NCBI GenBank assembly: GCA_020883125.1
Contig: JAHREW010000045.1
Location: forward strand, 1 to 54,066
Direction of reading: 5' to 3'
Length of the DNA stretch: 54,066 nucleotides
Source of the DNA: Microcoleus sp. CAWBG506
GTDB taxonomy: Bacteria > Cyanobacteriota > Cyanobacteriia > Cyanobacteriales > Microcoleaceae
Below are positions 36,582-44,886 of this stretch, piece after piece. The notes below the pieces were generated by a model. The model was given only the letters and a program-made list of their open reading frames with translations, had not been told where the DNA came from and did no database searches. The translations under genes were made by a program, and so were the position numbers. Each line of letters opens with the position of its first letter. Position 1 is the stretch's first letter.

Positions 36582-36850
36582 TTATTGCTTCTTCCATATA
36601 TAAACGCACTTCCTCAAAGGAGCGCGTCCATAATTTCCCATCTGACGAACCAAAGAATTAACCGCTTCAGAAATTCTCCCCTCTGGCTGAACCCCAATTT
36701 TCTCCTTGGTTTTCCCGGCTGTTATTTTCTAGCATCACCAATACACCTTTAATTTGATTCTGCTCGATCGCACTTACGATCGAGTTAACCCACAGATTGA
36801 TATTCTGCGATTCCCCTTGCAAAGGCAATCTTGAGGCGATCGCCGTAATA
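36582..36850 (-). pseudogene. Frameshifted remnant of an unknown protein
   Basis: Read on the minus strand, one frame gives NLWVNSIVSAIEQNQIKGVL followed by VMLENNSREN. A second frame then takes over with KIGVQPEGRISEAVNSLVRQ and RAPLRKCVYIWKKQ before a stop. The coding-like quality switches frame near 36700, consistent with a frameshift in a small ancient gene. I cannot name the family. It lies just downstream of the sensor kinase gene on the same strand. 36370-36581 shows no other feature. Confidence 0.35.
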
Positions 36851-36856
36851 TTGTTC

Positions 36857-38188
36857 TCATTTGAGTGGTAGACGGATTGTAAATGTACTGCCTTTTCCTA
36901 ACTCACTCTGGACTTGAATGCTGCCTTGATGAGCCACTGCGATCGCATTTGCAATCGATAGCCCTAATCCGGCACCTCCTGTGGCTCTAGAGCGATCGCT
37001 CTGCACTCGATAGAAACGATCGAAAATTCGCGTTTGTTCGGCTGGGGCGATACCAACACCCGTATCCTGAACTTGAATCACCGCTTCCTTGTCGGTGCAA
37101 TCGAGGATGGCAAGGATTAGCCCTCCTGGGGGACTGTAGTTAATAGCGTTGGTAATTAAGTTCGTCACCATCCTGTAAAGCTGGGCTTCATCCCCAAGAA
37201 TTACAACGGCTCGCGAAGCACGAATTTCTAACTTCAATTCCACCTCAGCCACCATTGCTAAACCTGCAAGTTCTTCTACTAAATCGCCGATCAGATCGTT
37301 CAAACAGCAATGCTGCAATTGAGTCGGAATCTGTTGTTGCTCAATTCTACAAATAAACAATAAATCTTTCACTAACCTAGAAAGGCGGATGTTTTGTCGT
37401 TCGATAATATCGAGGTTTTGACTAACCTCCGGTAAATCTTCAGCCAGACGAGTATCCTCAACAGTAGTCTGAATGACAGCCAGAGGCGTTCGCAATTCAT
37501 GAGCGGCATCGGAGGTGAATTGTTGCATATGGCGATAGGACTGATAAATTGGTCGCATCGCTACTCCCGCTAACCACCAACTCGCTCCTCCCACTAACAG
37601 CATCGCAAAAGGTAAGCCCAAAAAGAGGAGCAGTCGCAAGGTGTTAAGATAAGCATCCCATTCTTTGAGCGATCGCCCAATTTGCAGATAACCCCAAGGC
37701 AAACCGCTGTTTGTTCTCAGTAATAGAGAAATTTGATAAAAGCGATCGCCATTAGAAAGATGCAGAACCTGCCAAAACTCCTTTGGTGCAAAGTTTTCTA
37801 ATACATCCGGCTGCTCTCCAACCTTCCCTAATATTGCCCCAGACTGGTCTAAAAAGCGGAGATAATATCCCTCCTGCTGAAACACCCTAGCAGTATGTCG
37901 CGCCCCGTCATTGCCTGAAGAGTAACAGTTTTCATTCCAGAGACACAAACCAGGCAAGATAGTTTTCAAGCTAGATGAAATCTTTCCCGGTTGTTGTAAT
38001 TCAGGTTCGATCGTGTCATGCAGAGTTCCGGCTAAATCCTGTAGTTTTTGCTGTAGGATATATCGCTGGGTGTGAAGCACAACCTGATATAGCGCAACAC
38101 CGCAGATACCTAACAACATACCAGTGACGATCGCATACCAACCCGCAAGTTGCCAGCGCGTGCGGTTAAATAGCTTGTTGGAGTGCAT
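36857..38188 (-). CDS. rppB: Sensor histidine kinase, RppB/NrsS-like
   Basis: The 443-residue kinase has two membrane helices (about 12-35 and 185-210) flanking a periplasmic sensor region of about 150 residues. That region includes a CLWNENC pair of cysteines. The H-box is TSDAAHELRTPLAV with His at about residue 231. N-box NLITNAINYSPPGG and G-boxes DTGVGIAP and GGAGLGLSI are intact. In Synechocystis the RppA/RppB (NrsR/NrsS) pair responds to nickel or redox signals; the assignment here rests on the partner's similarity and on the adjacent metal pump. The gene starts one base after the regulator's stop codon. Confidence 0.8.
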   Translation of the reverse strand: MHSNKLFNRTRWQLAGWYAIVTGMLLGICGVALYQVVLHTQRYILQQKLQDLAGTLHDTIEPELQQPGKISSSLKTILPGLCLWNENCYSSGNDGARHTARVFQQEGYYLRFLDQSGAILGKVGEQPDVLENFAPKEFWQVLHLSNGDRFYQISLLLRTNSGLPWGYLQIGRSLKEWDAYLNTLRLLLFLGLPFAMLLVGGASWWLAGVAMRPIYQSYRHMQQFTSDAAHELRTPLAVIQTTVEDTRLAEDLPEVSQNLDIIERQNIRLSRLVKDLLFICRIEQQQIPTQLQHCCLNDLIGDLVEELAGLAMVAEVELKLEIRASRAVVILGDEAQLYRMVTNLITNAINYSPPGGLILAILDCTDKEAVIQVQDTGVGIAPAEQTRIFDRFYRVQSDRSRATGGAGLGLSIANAIAVAHQGSIQVQSELGKGSTFTIRLPLK

Positions 38189-38189
38189 A

Positions 38190-38903
38190 TTACTTGCTCA
38201 AGCGATACCCGAATCCATGAACCGTTTCAATCATCCCGTCGCAGCCATAATCTGTCAGCTTGCGGCGCAACAGACGAATTCTAGCAGCAACTACATTGCT
38301 CATCGGGTCGGTATCCACATCCCACAAACGAGTCAAAAGTCGATCGCGCGTGAGGATTTGATTCGGGTGCTGCATGAAATATTCCAGTAACCGAAACTCA
38401 TTAGCCGTCAGAGGAATCACCGTTTGCTGTCCTCCATCATCGGTAGTGGAGATGATTGATTTATTGTAATCAAGCCGCAATCGCCCCACCTCAAGTTGGG
38501 CAGGATTGAAATATGGCGACTGTTCTGGCGACAAACTCCGTCCCCGTCGCTGAAGTGCCCGCAACCGGGCTAACAACTCCGCTTTAACGAACGGTTTCAT
38601 CAGATAGTCATCAGCCCCAGCATCCAGCCCAGCCACCATATCCTCCGTGCGATCTTTTGCCGTCAACATCAAAACGGGTAAAGGATTATTCTGCCGGCGC
38701 AAACGTTGACACAGTTCCAGCCCAGAAGTTCCCGGTAGCAACCAGTCAAAAATGGCGATCGTGTACTCTGTCCATTGGTCTTCCAGATAGTTCCAAGCAG
38801 TCGTACCATCCTGCACCCAATCTACCAGGTACTTTTCGCGACTCAAGGTGCGTTGCACGATCGCACCTAAATCGGGTTCGTCTTCCGCCAGCAGAATTCT
38901 CAT
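38190..38903 (-). CDS. rppA: OmpR-family response regulator, RppA-like
   Basis: The 237-residue protein has a receiver domain with E7, D8, phospho-acceptor D53 (IFDWLLPG), T81 and K103 (MKPF). A winged-helix DNA-binding domain spans about 135-235 (LTANEFRLLEYFMQHPNQILTR). AIFDWLLPGTSGLELCQRLR resembles cyanobacterial RppA. It probably controls the RND pump operon located upstream on the same strand. The kinase gene follows with a one-base gap. An 11-bp-period direct repeat upstream of the pump operon is a plausible target. Confidence 0.85.
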   Translation of the reverse strand: MRILLAEDEPDLGAIVQRTLSREKYLVDWVQDGTTAWNYLEDQWTEYTIAIFDWLLPGTSGLELCQRLRRQNNPLPVLMLTAKDRTEDMVAGLDAGADDYLMKPFVKAELLARLRALQRRGRSLSPEQSPYFNPAQLEVGRLRLDYNKSIISTTDDGGQQTVIPLTANEFRLLEYFMQHPNQILTRDRLLTRLWDVDTDPMSNVVAARIRLLRRKLTDYGCDGMIETVHGFGYRLSK

Positions 38904-38973
38904 TTTATCGCTATCTCGTCCGATACTTTTTTGCTAACAAACATATACGAATTCTCGAAATTTATCCAACATT

Positions 38974-39085
38974 TTGGATCGGAATGTTTTTACCGCAGAG
39001 GGCGCAGAGGACACAGAGAGAATAGGGAGATGAATACAGGACGATGCTACCGGATTTGATATCATATTGTTTCCGGTTGCATCGG
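38974..39085 (-). repeat. Composite dispersed repeat, copy B, with terminal inverted repeat
   Basis: Read on the minus strand it aligns with copy A at 6545-6640. It adds an inverted repeat CGATGCTACCGGA/TCCGGTTGCATCG at 39042-39084. It carries the CTCTGCGCCCTCTGCGG motif, a relative of the CGAAGACGCGAAGG repeat near 28236. It sits between the regulator and pump genes. Confidence 0.55.
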
Positions 39086-39097
39086 TATTGTTTAAAT

Positions 39098-39181
39098 AGT
39101 TAACAGTCAACAGTCAACAGTTAACAGTTAACAGTCAACAGTCAACAGTTAACAGTTAACAGTCAACAGTTAACAGTTAAC
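39098..39181. repeat. Heptanucleotide tandem repeat array (12 copies)
   Basis: Twelve uninterrupted 7-bp units are either AGTTAAC (T) or AGTCAAC (C). Their order T C C T, T C C T, T C T T reveals a 28-bp higher-order unit. It lies 5 bases beyond the stop codon of the RND pump gene. Confidence 0.9.
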
Positions 39182-39186
39182 TGTTA

Positions 39187-42100
39187 TTAGCCTACTTCTT
39201 TGGTTGGTGTCTGCTCAATGCCATAGTTTTTCAACTCGGTTGTTTCCATCATCCGTTTCGGCATCAGAAACTTGCCAAATCGAGCATACAATGCAGGTAG
39301 AACCAGTAGAGTGAGAGCAGTTGAGGTAAAGAGTCCGCCGAGGACAACGATCGCCAATGGCTGCAACAATTCCTTACCGGCGCCACCGCTTAACACCAAG
39401 GGAATCATCCCCAATGCCGAAGTGAGTGCAGTCATCAAAATCGCCAGCAACCGTTCCATCGAACCTTCGACAATTACTTCCGAAAGTGGCATTCCTTGAG
39501 CAAGTTTGGTGTTGTAGTTGTCTACCAGCAGCAATCCATTCCGCGTCGCCACACCAAACAGCGTCACAAAGCCCACCATTGACGGAACAGAGAGAACTCC
39601 GCCCGTTAGCAGCACCGAGATCACACCGCCAACCAGTGCTAATGGTAAATTGACCATCACCATCAGCATCGCAGGAACGGATTTTACGGTGAAGTACATC
39701 AATACAGCGATCGCCACCACCGCTAATATTCCGAAAATTAGGAAGTTTTGAGCAGCCCGTTGTTCCGACTCATACTGTCCGCCGTACTGAATATAGTAGC
39801 CTTGGGGCAGTTGCACCGATTGCTTAACTTTGGCGCGAATGTCACCGACAACCGAAGCAACATCGCGTCCCTGTACGTTCGCTGACACCACAATTAAACG
39901 CGAGACATTTTCCCGGTTAATCGTGTTCGGGCCATTGCCAAAGTCAACCTTTGCCACTTCCGAAAGCGGGATGATTTTACCAGTTGGGGTATTAACTTGC
40001 AGGTTGCGAATCGTATTGAGATTGCGACGGGCAGATTCATTGACCCAAACCAGCACATCGACCAACTGTTGACCATCGGGCACTTGACCAACCACTCGAC
40101 CATTCAGGGCTGTTTCGGTGAAATCTGACAATTGGGCGATCGTCAATCCGTAGCGGGCGGCTGCATCTCGGTTAAATTGAATTTGCACCTGACGGATCGG
40201 AATTTGGGGCTCAAGCTGAAGGTCTACCAATCCCTTCACGCCTTTCATTGTTGTTTCGATTTGTTCTCCAATGCGACGGAGTTCTTGTAAGTCGTTACCA
40301 AATACTTTAATGGCGATCGCACTTCTCACCCCCGATAGAACTTCATCCATCCGGTGACTGATAAATCCACCGACATTGCCGGCAACTCCCGGAAACTGAC
40401 CCAATACTTCGCGCAAAGCTTGAATCGCCGCAGGACGGTTTTTCATCGCCTCTTCACTCAGTTCTACGTCCAAGTGTGCCAAGTTCACCGATGCCGCATC
40501 TGGGTCGCCCGGAGCTCTGCCCGATCGCAGTTGTACTGATTCAAACCGGGGGTCATCCTTAAGGGCTGTTTGAATCGCTAACCCGATGCGATTGGTTGAT
40601 TCCAATGAGGAACCCGGATAAAGGGCGATCGCATTCATGAGCGATCGTTCCTGGAACGTTGGCAGAAAATCCCGTCCTAACGTCGGCACAATCAACATTG
40701 CCGCTACCATTGAGGCTGTGGCCAATCCTAAAATTAAGGTAGAGCGACGCATCGCCATTCGCAGCAACGGATCGTAAAGTTGTTTAGACCAACGGGCTAG
40801 GAAGGGTTCTGTCGTCTGCATCCGGCTGTGGGGCAGCAGAATGGCACACAATGCAGGGGAGATTACTAGGGATTCCAGGCTGGAGATGATTACCACCACC
40901 AGATAGGCAATGCCCATTGGGGTAAAGATCCGCCCTTCCACACCAGAAAGCGTGAAAATCGGTGAAAAGACGATAATCCCAATTAACGTCGCTCCAATCA
41001 GCGACTCGCGCACCTCCTGAGAACCCTCAAAAATAATCTCTAGTGGTGGCTGGGGATTGGGCGAGAGGCGATTTTCCCGCAAACGACGGTAGGTATTTTC
41101 GCAGTAGACGATCGCATCATCGACTGCTGTCCCGATCGCCACTACCAATCCGCCAAGGGTCATAGTGTTGAGTTCCAGCCCGATCCAGGAACACACCAAC
41201 AGTGAGAACAGCAGCGTCAGAAAGAAATCGAACAAACAGACGGTGAGGGTGCGCCAGTTCATCAGAAACGGAATCAGAATGGCTGCGACAATCAAACTGC
41301 CTTCGATCAAGGCCGATCGCACATTACCAACCGATGCGTCAATGTAAGCATCTTGCCGGAAAGTGACATTCGCTTTCACATCCTTGGGTAAACCCGGTTG
41401 AATTTCCTCCATCGCCTCGATGATGGCTTTGGTGACGGTGGGACTATCTACCAACGGTTGTTTGTTCACCATCACCACCACAGCCCGTTTTGTATTCCAA
41501 CTGGCATCGCCTCGCGCCAGTGCAGCTCCAATCTTCACCTCTGCCACATCCCGCAGTAAAATGGTTTTCCCTTCCTGCACCTTGACCACTGCTTTCTGCA
41601 AATCGGCGATCGTCTTGATTTGTCCCTCGCCTCGAATCACCAATTCGCGATCGGGGTCAATCAACAATCCACCGGCGGTTTTGGCATTTGCCTCGTTTGC
41701 CGCCTTGACGACTTCCTGAAGCGAAACCTTTAACGCCTTGAGTTTTTCGGGATTAGCAATGACTTGAAACTGCTGCACGTCTCCGCCGTAAACCAGCACT
41801 TGCGATACGCCTGGAACTGCCAGCAATCGGTTGTTGATTTTGCCATCCACCAAACGCCGCACGTCCATAATCGATGTAGTCTCAGACGTGAAGGCATATT
41901 GAATCACCGTCCCAATGGGGGGAGCTAAGGGCGATATCTGCGGTGTACCTATGCCTTCTGGGAGTCGATCTTGCGCGTCCTGCAATCGCTCTGCCACGAG
42001 TTGACGAGCTTGATAGGGGTCAGTGCCCCACTTAAACACTACCCGCAATACAGAAATTCCTACGGCTGACGATGTACGAACGACTTCAACTCCTGGTGTG

Positions 42101-42324
42101 CCGTTGACCGCACTTTCTAGCGGTAATGTCACCAAGGATTCCACTGCTTCCGGCGCAAGACCGGGGGCTTCGGTTTGTACTTCTACTTGAGGGGGCGCAA
42201 AGTTGGGCAACACATCAAGGGGCATTCGACTTACAGTATGAATGCTCAAGATGGTTAGGGCGATCGCCCCGAACACCACTAACCATCGTTGAGCAATAGA
42301 CCATTTGGGGATGACGTTTAACAT
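39187..42324 (-). CDS. RND heavy-metal efflux pump, CusA/CzcA type
   Basis: The 1045-residue protein, from the ATG at 42324 (MLNVIPKWSIAQRW), has the RND duplication: one helix, a large periplasmic loop, six helices, then the same again. GTAVDDAIVYCENTYRRLREN in the first helix block carries the acidic residues of the proton pathway typical of metal-exporting members. LPLESAVNGTPGVEVVRTSS and VPGVSQVLVYGG are usual HME-RND blocks. It would export metal ions using proton flow. It follows the small adaptor-like gene by 100 bp and precedes the regulator pair. No outer-membrane channel gene is present nearby. The metal cannot be told. Confidence 0.9.
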   Translation of the reverse strand: MLNVIPKWSIAQRWLVVFGAIALTILSIHTVSRMPLDVLPNFAPPQVEVQTEAPGLAPEAVESLVTLPLESAVNGTPGVEVVRTSSAVGISVLRVVFKWGTDPYQARQLVAERLQDAQDRLPEGIGTPQISPLAPPIGTVIQYAFTSETTSIMDVRRLVDGKINNRLLAVPGVSQVLVYGGDVQQFQVIANPEKLKALKVSLQEVVKAANEANAKTAGGLLIDPDRELVIRGEGQIKTIADLQKAVVKVQEGKTILLRDVAEVKIGAALARGDASWNTKRAVVVMVNKQPLVDSPTVTKAIIEAMEEIQPGLPKDVKANVTFRQDAYIDASVGNVRSALIEGSLIVAAILIPFLMNWRTLTVCLFDFFLTLLFSLLVCSWIGLELNTMTLGGLVVAIGTAVDDAIVYCENTYRRLRENRLSPNPQPPLEIIFEGSQEVRESLIGATLIGIIVFSPIFTLSGVEGRIFTPMGIAYLVVVIISSLESLVISPALCAILLPHSRMQTTEPFLARWSKQLYDPLLRMAMRRSTLILGLATASMVAAMLIVPTLGRDFLPTFQERSLMNAIALYPGSSLESTNRIGLAIQTALKDDPRFESVQLRSGRAPGDPDAASVNLAHLDVELSEEAMKNRPAAIQALREVLGQFPGVAGNVGGFISHRMDEVLSGVRSAIAIKVFGNDLQELRRIGEQIETTMKGVKGLVDLQLEPQIPIRQVQIQFNRDAAARYGLTIAQLSDFTETALNGRVVGQVPDGQQLVDVLVWVNESARRNLNTIRNLQVNTPTGKIIPLSEVAKVDFGNGPNTINRENVSRLIVVSANVQGRDVASVVGDIRAKVKQSVQLPQGYYIQYGGQYESEQRAAQNFLIFGILAVVAIAVLMYFTVKSVPAMLMVMVNLPLALVGGVISVLLTGGVLSVPSMVGFVTLFGVATRNGLLLVDNYNTKLAQGMPLSEVIVEGSMERLLAILMTALTSALGMIPLVLSGGAGKELLQPLAIVVLGGLFTSTALTLLVLPALYARFGKFLMPKRMMETTELKNYGIEQTPTKEVG

Positions 42325-42424
42325 AAAAATCAAATTTGGATAGTGTCAGGCAAGGTTTAGAAGTTGGTATGAAGGTCTATTCATTCGCGATCGACTGTTA
42401 CCAAAAATCTTGGTTTTTGAATGT

Positions 42425-43042
42425 CTACCGATCCTTGCCTTTTAACCCAAAGACGGCTAATGCACCCACCAATAAAACTCCTGTGGCTGCTACCCACATC
42501 AAAGGTGACGATCCTTGAGCAGGCTGCGTTTCTGCTTGCGATGTAGCGGCCGATGCTTGCGATGTAGCGGCTGATGCCTGCGTTTCTGCCTGCGGTTTAC
42601 CTCGCAATGCCTCGGAGTACAAGAGTGTTGCGCCCTGCGTCACAATCTGATTTCCCGAAACTAGATTCCCTTCTTTAATTTCCACCACATCTCCAGAATC
42701 GCTACCAATCTGAACCGAGATGGGTTTGTATGTAGTTCCTTCCTGGATGTAGACGAGCTTTTGCCCATTGGCATCAACTAAGCTGGTGCTGGGAACTTTC
42801 AGAATACCTCCATCGGGAGTGGGGGCGATCGCCTCTGTCTTAATGCCCAATGCTGTTGCTTTACTGGCATCAACTTCGATCGGTTGCATAATCTTGGCCG
42901 CATCCCCACCTGCAAACTCGCTGTTATGCCCAACGTGCGCTAGCACCGGAGTTGAAGCGGTGCACAACATTAATCCCAAAACAAAACTAGACCCGTAACG
43001 GACGATCGATAATGAACTCAACTGCAATGACTTGGATAGCAT
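42425..43042 (-). CDS. Short adaptor-like partner of the RND pump
   Basis: The 205-residue protein has a signal peptide (about 15-35, cleavage near VLAHVGH) and a His-containing start HVGHNSEF. A beta domain at about 50-150 has the VPSTSLVDANGQKLVYIQEG and VEIKEGNLVSGNQIVTQGATLL patterns of periplasmic adaptor proteins. A C-terminal membrane helix (about 178-200) follows an Ala/Ser/Thr/Gln-rich linker made of SQASAAT repeats. The lipoyl and coiled-coil hairpin domains of full adaptors are missing, so it is about half the usual length. AGGAGG upstream is a strong ribosome binding site. It is the first gene of the metal operon. Confidence 0.75.
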   Translation of the reverse strand: MLSKSLQLSSLSIVRYGSSFVLGLMLCTASTPVLAHVGHNSEFAGGDAAKIMQPIEVDASKATALGIKTEAIAPTPDGGILKVPSTSLVDANGQKLVYIQEGTTYKPISVQIGSDSGDVVEIKEGNLVSGNQIVTQGATLLYSEALRGKPQAETQASAATSQASAATSQAETQPAQGSSPLMWVAATGVLLVGALAVFGLKGKDR

Positions 43043-43164
43043 AAAAATTTCCTCCTGACATTTAGCGAACGGGTGTGATCAAAACATCCACTCCTCCCAA
43101 GGGCAATCGATTCCTCACCCCGCAAGTTGTGAACATTCTCCAGCTAGGATGTCAGGGGGAAATA

Positions 43165-43184
43165 AAAATTTGATGAAAATTTGA
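43165..43184 (-). promoter_or_regulatory. 11-bp-period direct repeat upstream of the metal operon
   Basis: AAAATTTGA occurs twice, starting at 43165 and 43176, exactly one helical turn apart. OmpR/PhoB-type regulators usually bind such tandem repeats. It lies about 125 bp upstream of the first gene of the pump operon, which also encodes an OmpR-type regulator. The link is inferred. Confidence 0.4.
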
Positions 43185-43236
43185 GGCGAAGTCTAAAATT
43201 AGAGACCTCTAAGCTGTTGCAGCCTTTAAATTGTAT

Positions 43237-43275
43237 TTGATACTCCCCAGCCCTTTCATAGACGGGGATTCTTGA
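43237..43275 (-). mobile_element. TnpB-type (IS605-like) right-end hairpin, degenerate
   Basis: On the minus strand the sequence AAGAATCCCC, a decayed stem-loop, then GGGGAGTATCAA follows the pattern GAATCCCC...GGGGAGTGTCAA. I associate this pattern with the 3' ends of cyanobacterial TnpB elements and of their omega RNAs. No tnpB frame is present. The identification rests on remembered pattern only. Confidence 0.4.
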
Positions 43276-43577
43276 AGAGTCCAGAGTCTGACTTTCAAAA
43301 GCCCTATCAAGTCGCCACTACTCACTCCATTTGAATTTCTTCAAACATTGCGTATACTTTTTTTTGCTTTCGCCCTAACATCGATCGCCAACAGATACGG
43401 TACGCTCTACATCCTGCTATTGTTTGCCCTTTAACTATTCCGAATCTGAGTCGGAGCTGTCCGTTGCCGGAATTGCTCGCCCTCTAGGATGTTTCAACAC
43501 GTAGATGGTTATTCTTACTCGATCGTCTTTCATGGTAAGATCATTTCCTGATTAACCACGTAAAGAAATATTGAAGG

Positions 43578-43626
43578 CGGTTGAAACCGCTACCGACTAG
43601 GACCCGTGTCTAAAGCCAGGGGCTTG
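43578..43626. repeat. Palindromes resembling IS200/IS605 left end
   Basis: GCGGTTGAAACCGC (6-bp stem) is followed by CCCGTGTCTAAAGCCAGGGG. The latter resembles the CCCCGTGTCTTTAGACCGGGG of the IscB element end. With the hairpin at 43237 it may bound a deleted element of about 390 bp. The rest of 43043-43839 holds no convincing gene; a 32-codon frame at 43435-43533 (minus) starting MKDDRVRITIYVLK looks like the start of a ribbon-helix-helix protein but ends at once. Confidence 0.35.
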
Positions 43627-43839
43627 TATCTCGTTCTTCGGTCAAAAAAAATCAAAGTCTTGTGGGGAGTAGGGGTTGGGCGTCCCGCCCGCCCTGAATA
43701 TACAATTCAAATGCGCGACAGCTTATACCATTGCTCACTAACAGGAGGTGCAAAGAGGGCATAGGAAACGCCCACACCTCACTTGTTTGAGAAACGCTCT
43801 ATTCCCCAAAGATTACAGCCACATTATTGCGAAATAAAT

Positions 43840-44808
43840 CTAACAACAACCGCCGCCGTTATAATGCCAAGTCGAATCAGTAATCAACACCTTATCCGGC
43901 ATTAATCCCCCCAACTTGCCAGCAGTTTTATCGCACACTGCCGCCGGAACTCCCCGCTGCAAAACGTGACCCGCCCCGTCATCAAACAGCTCTTCAGACC
44001 CCGTATAAATCGCCGTCTTGCCAGTGAAAATGCAAGCTCCGTCATCCGGTACATCCACTTTGAAAGACACCGAGTCTAGGCTTTCTAACAGCAAATCGGC
44101 ATCCAATTGATAATTGTGTTTGTCCAGCAATCGATAAGGCCTTCTCGCCCGCACTTCCACTTGTCCAAAACCTACGTCTACAAGGTGTTGAACGTATTCT
44201 GGGTAGGTGAGAGCACCGGACAAACACAGCGCCCGCAAGCGTTCGTCTTGCTGCAAATGTTGGGGAATTGTGCGAGTTGCGATGGGATCGCTCATCAATA
44301 ATCTACCACCGGGTTTCAACACTCGATAGGTTTCTCTTAATGCCTTAGCTAAATCCGCAGGTTCAAAGATGTTAAATAAACAATTTTGGGCGACAACATC
44401 TACAGAAGCATCGGGCATAGGTAAGGCAAAAGCATCCCCTGCTCTAATCTCCACAAAACTAGCATCAAACCAATCATTTTCTTGGGCGGCAATTTGCAAG
44501 TTGCGTGTCGCGGCATCTCGCATTGCCGCAACTGGATCGACGGCAATTACTGCTCCTTTTTGCCTAGAGAAATAGGCGAATTGCAGTGCTTCTAAGCCGC
44601 CACCAACACCTACATACAGCACGACTGGATTGCCTACCAGTTCGGCGGCGTGGACTGTTGTGCCGCAGCCGTAATTCATCTCTTGCATTTGTTCGGGAAT
44701 TTTAAGGCCTGGTAGTTGCAGGGGGCTGCTTTGGACGCAGCAAAGTCCTATTTGGGGGGTTTCGGCTACTTCGCTGTAGAATTTTGCTGCTGTTTCGAGG
44801 TAGGTCAT
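43840..44808 (-). CDS. arsM: Arsenite S-adenosylmethionine methyltransferase
   Basis: The 322-residue cytoplasmic enzyme methylates trivalent arsenic, the first step of arsenic volatilisation or arsenosugar synthesis. The SAM loop YVGVGGGLEAL is at about 65-75, ADLAKALRETYRVLKPGG at about 151-168. Candidate arsenic-binding cysteines are C48 (NYGCGTTV), C143 (QNCLFN) and C195 (RALCLSGAL). C23-C24 and a terminal GGGCC add extra thiols. The pattern fits cyanobacterial ArsM of the arsenosugar type. No arsS or arsR gene is adjacent. It is the upstream neighbour of the RND metal operon on the same strand, but 800 bp away. Confidence 0.87.
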   Translation of the reverse strand: MTYLETAAKFYSEVAETPQIGLCCVQSSPLQLPGLKIPEQMQEMNYGCGTTVHAAELVGNPVVLYVGVGGGLEALQFAYFSRQKGAVIAVDPVAAMRDAATRNLQIAAQENDWFDASFVEIRAGDAFALPMPDASVDVVAQNCLFNIFEPADLAKALRETYRVLKPGGRLLMSDPIATRTIPQHLQQDERLRALCLSGALTYPEYVQHLVDVGFGQVEVRARRPYRLLDKHNYQLDADLLLESLDSVSFKVDVPDDGACIFTGKTAIYTGSEELFDDGAGHVLQRGVPAAVCDKTAGKLGGLMPDKVLITDSTWHYNGGGCC

Positions 44809-44886
44809 TGGTGATTGTCCTGATTTTTGAATGGAGTTGAATAGGGAAAAATTTTGTTTGGTTCCAACGGATATTTGTGGTTTGGG

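Noticed and set aside
39098..39181. Possible CRISPR array
   Set aside because: Units are contiguous heptamers with no spacers.
43435..43533. 32-codon frame starting MKDDRVRITIYVLK
   Set aside because: Resembles the start of a ribbon-helix-helix protein but stops before the domain could form; at most a relic.
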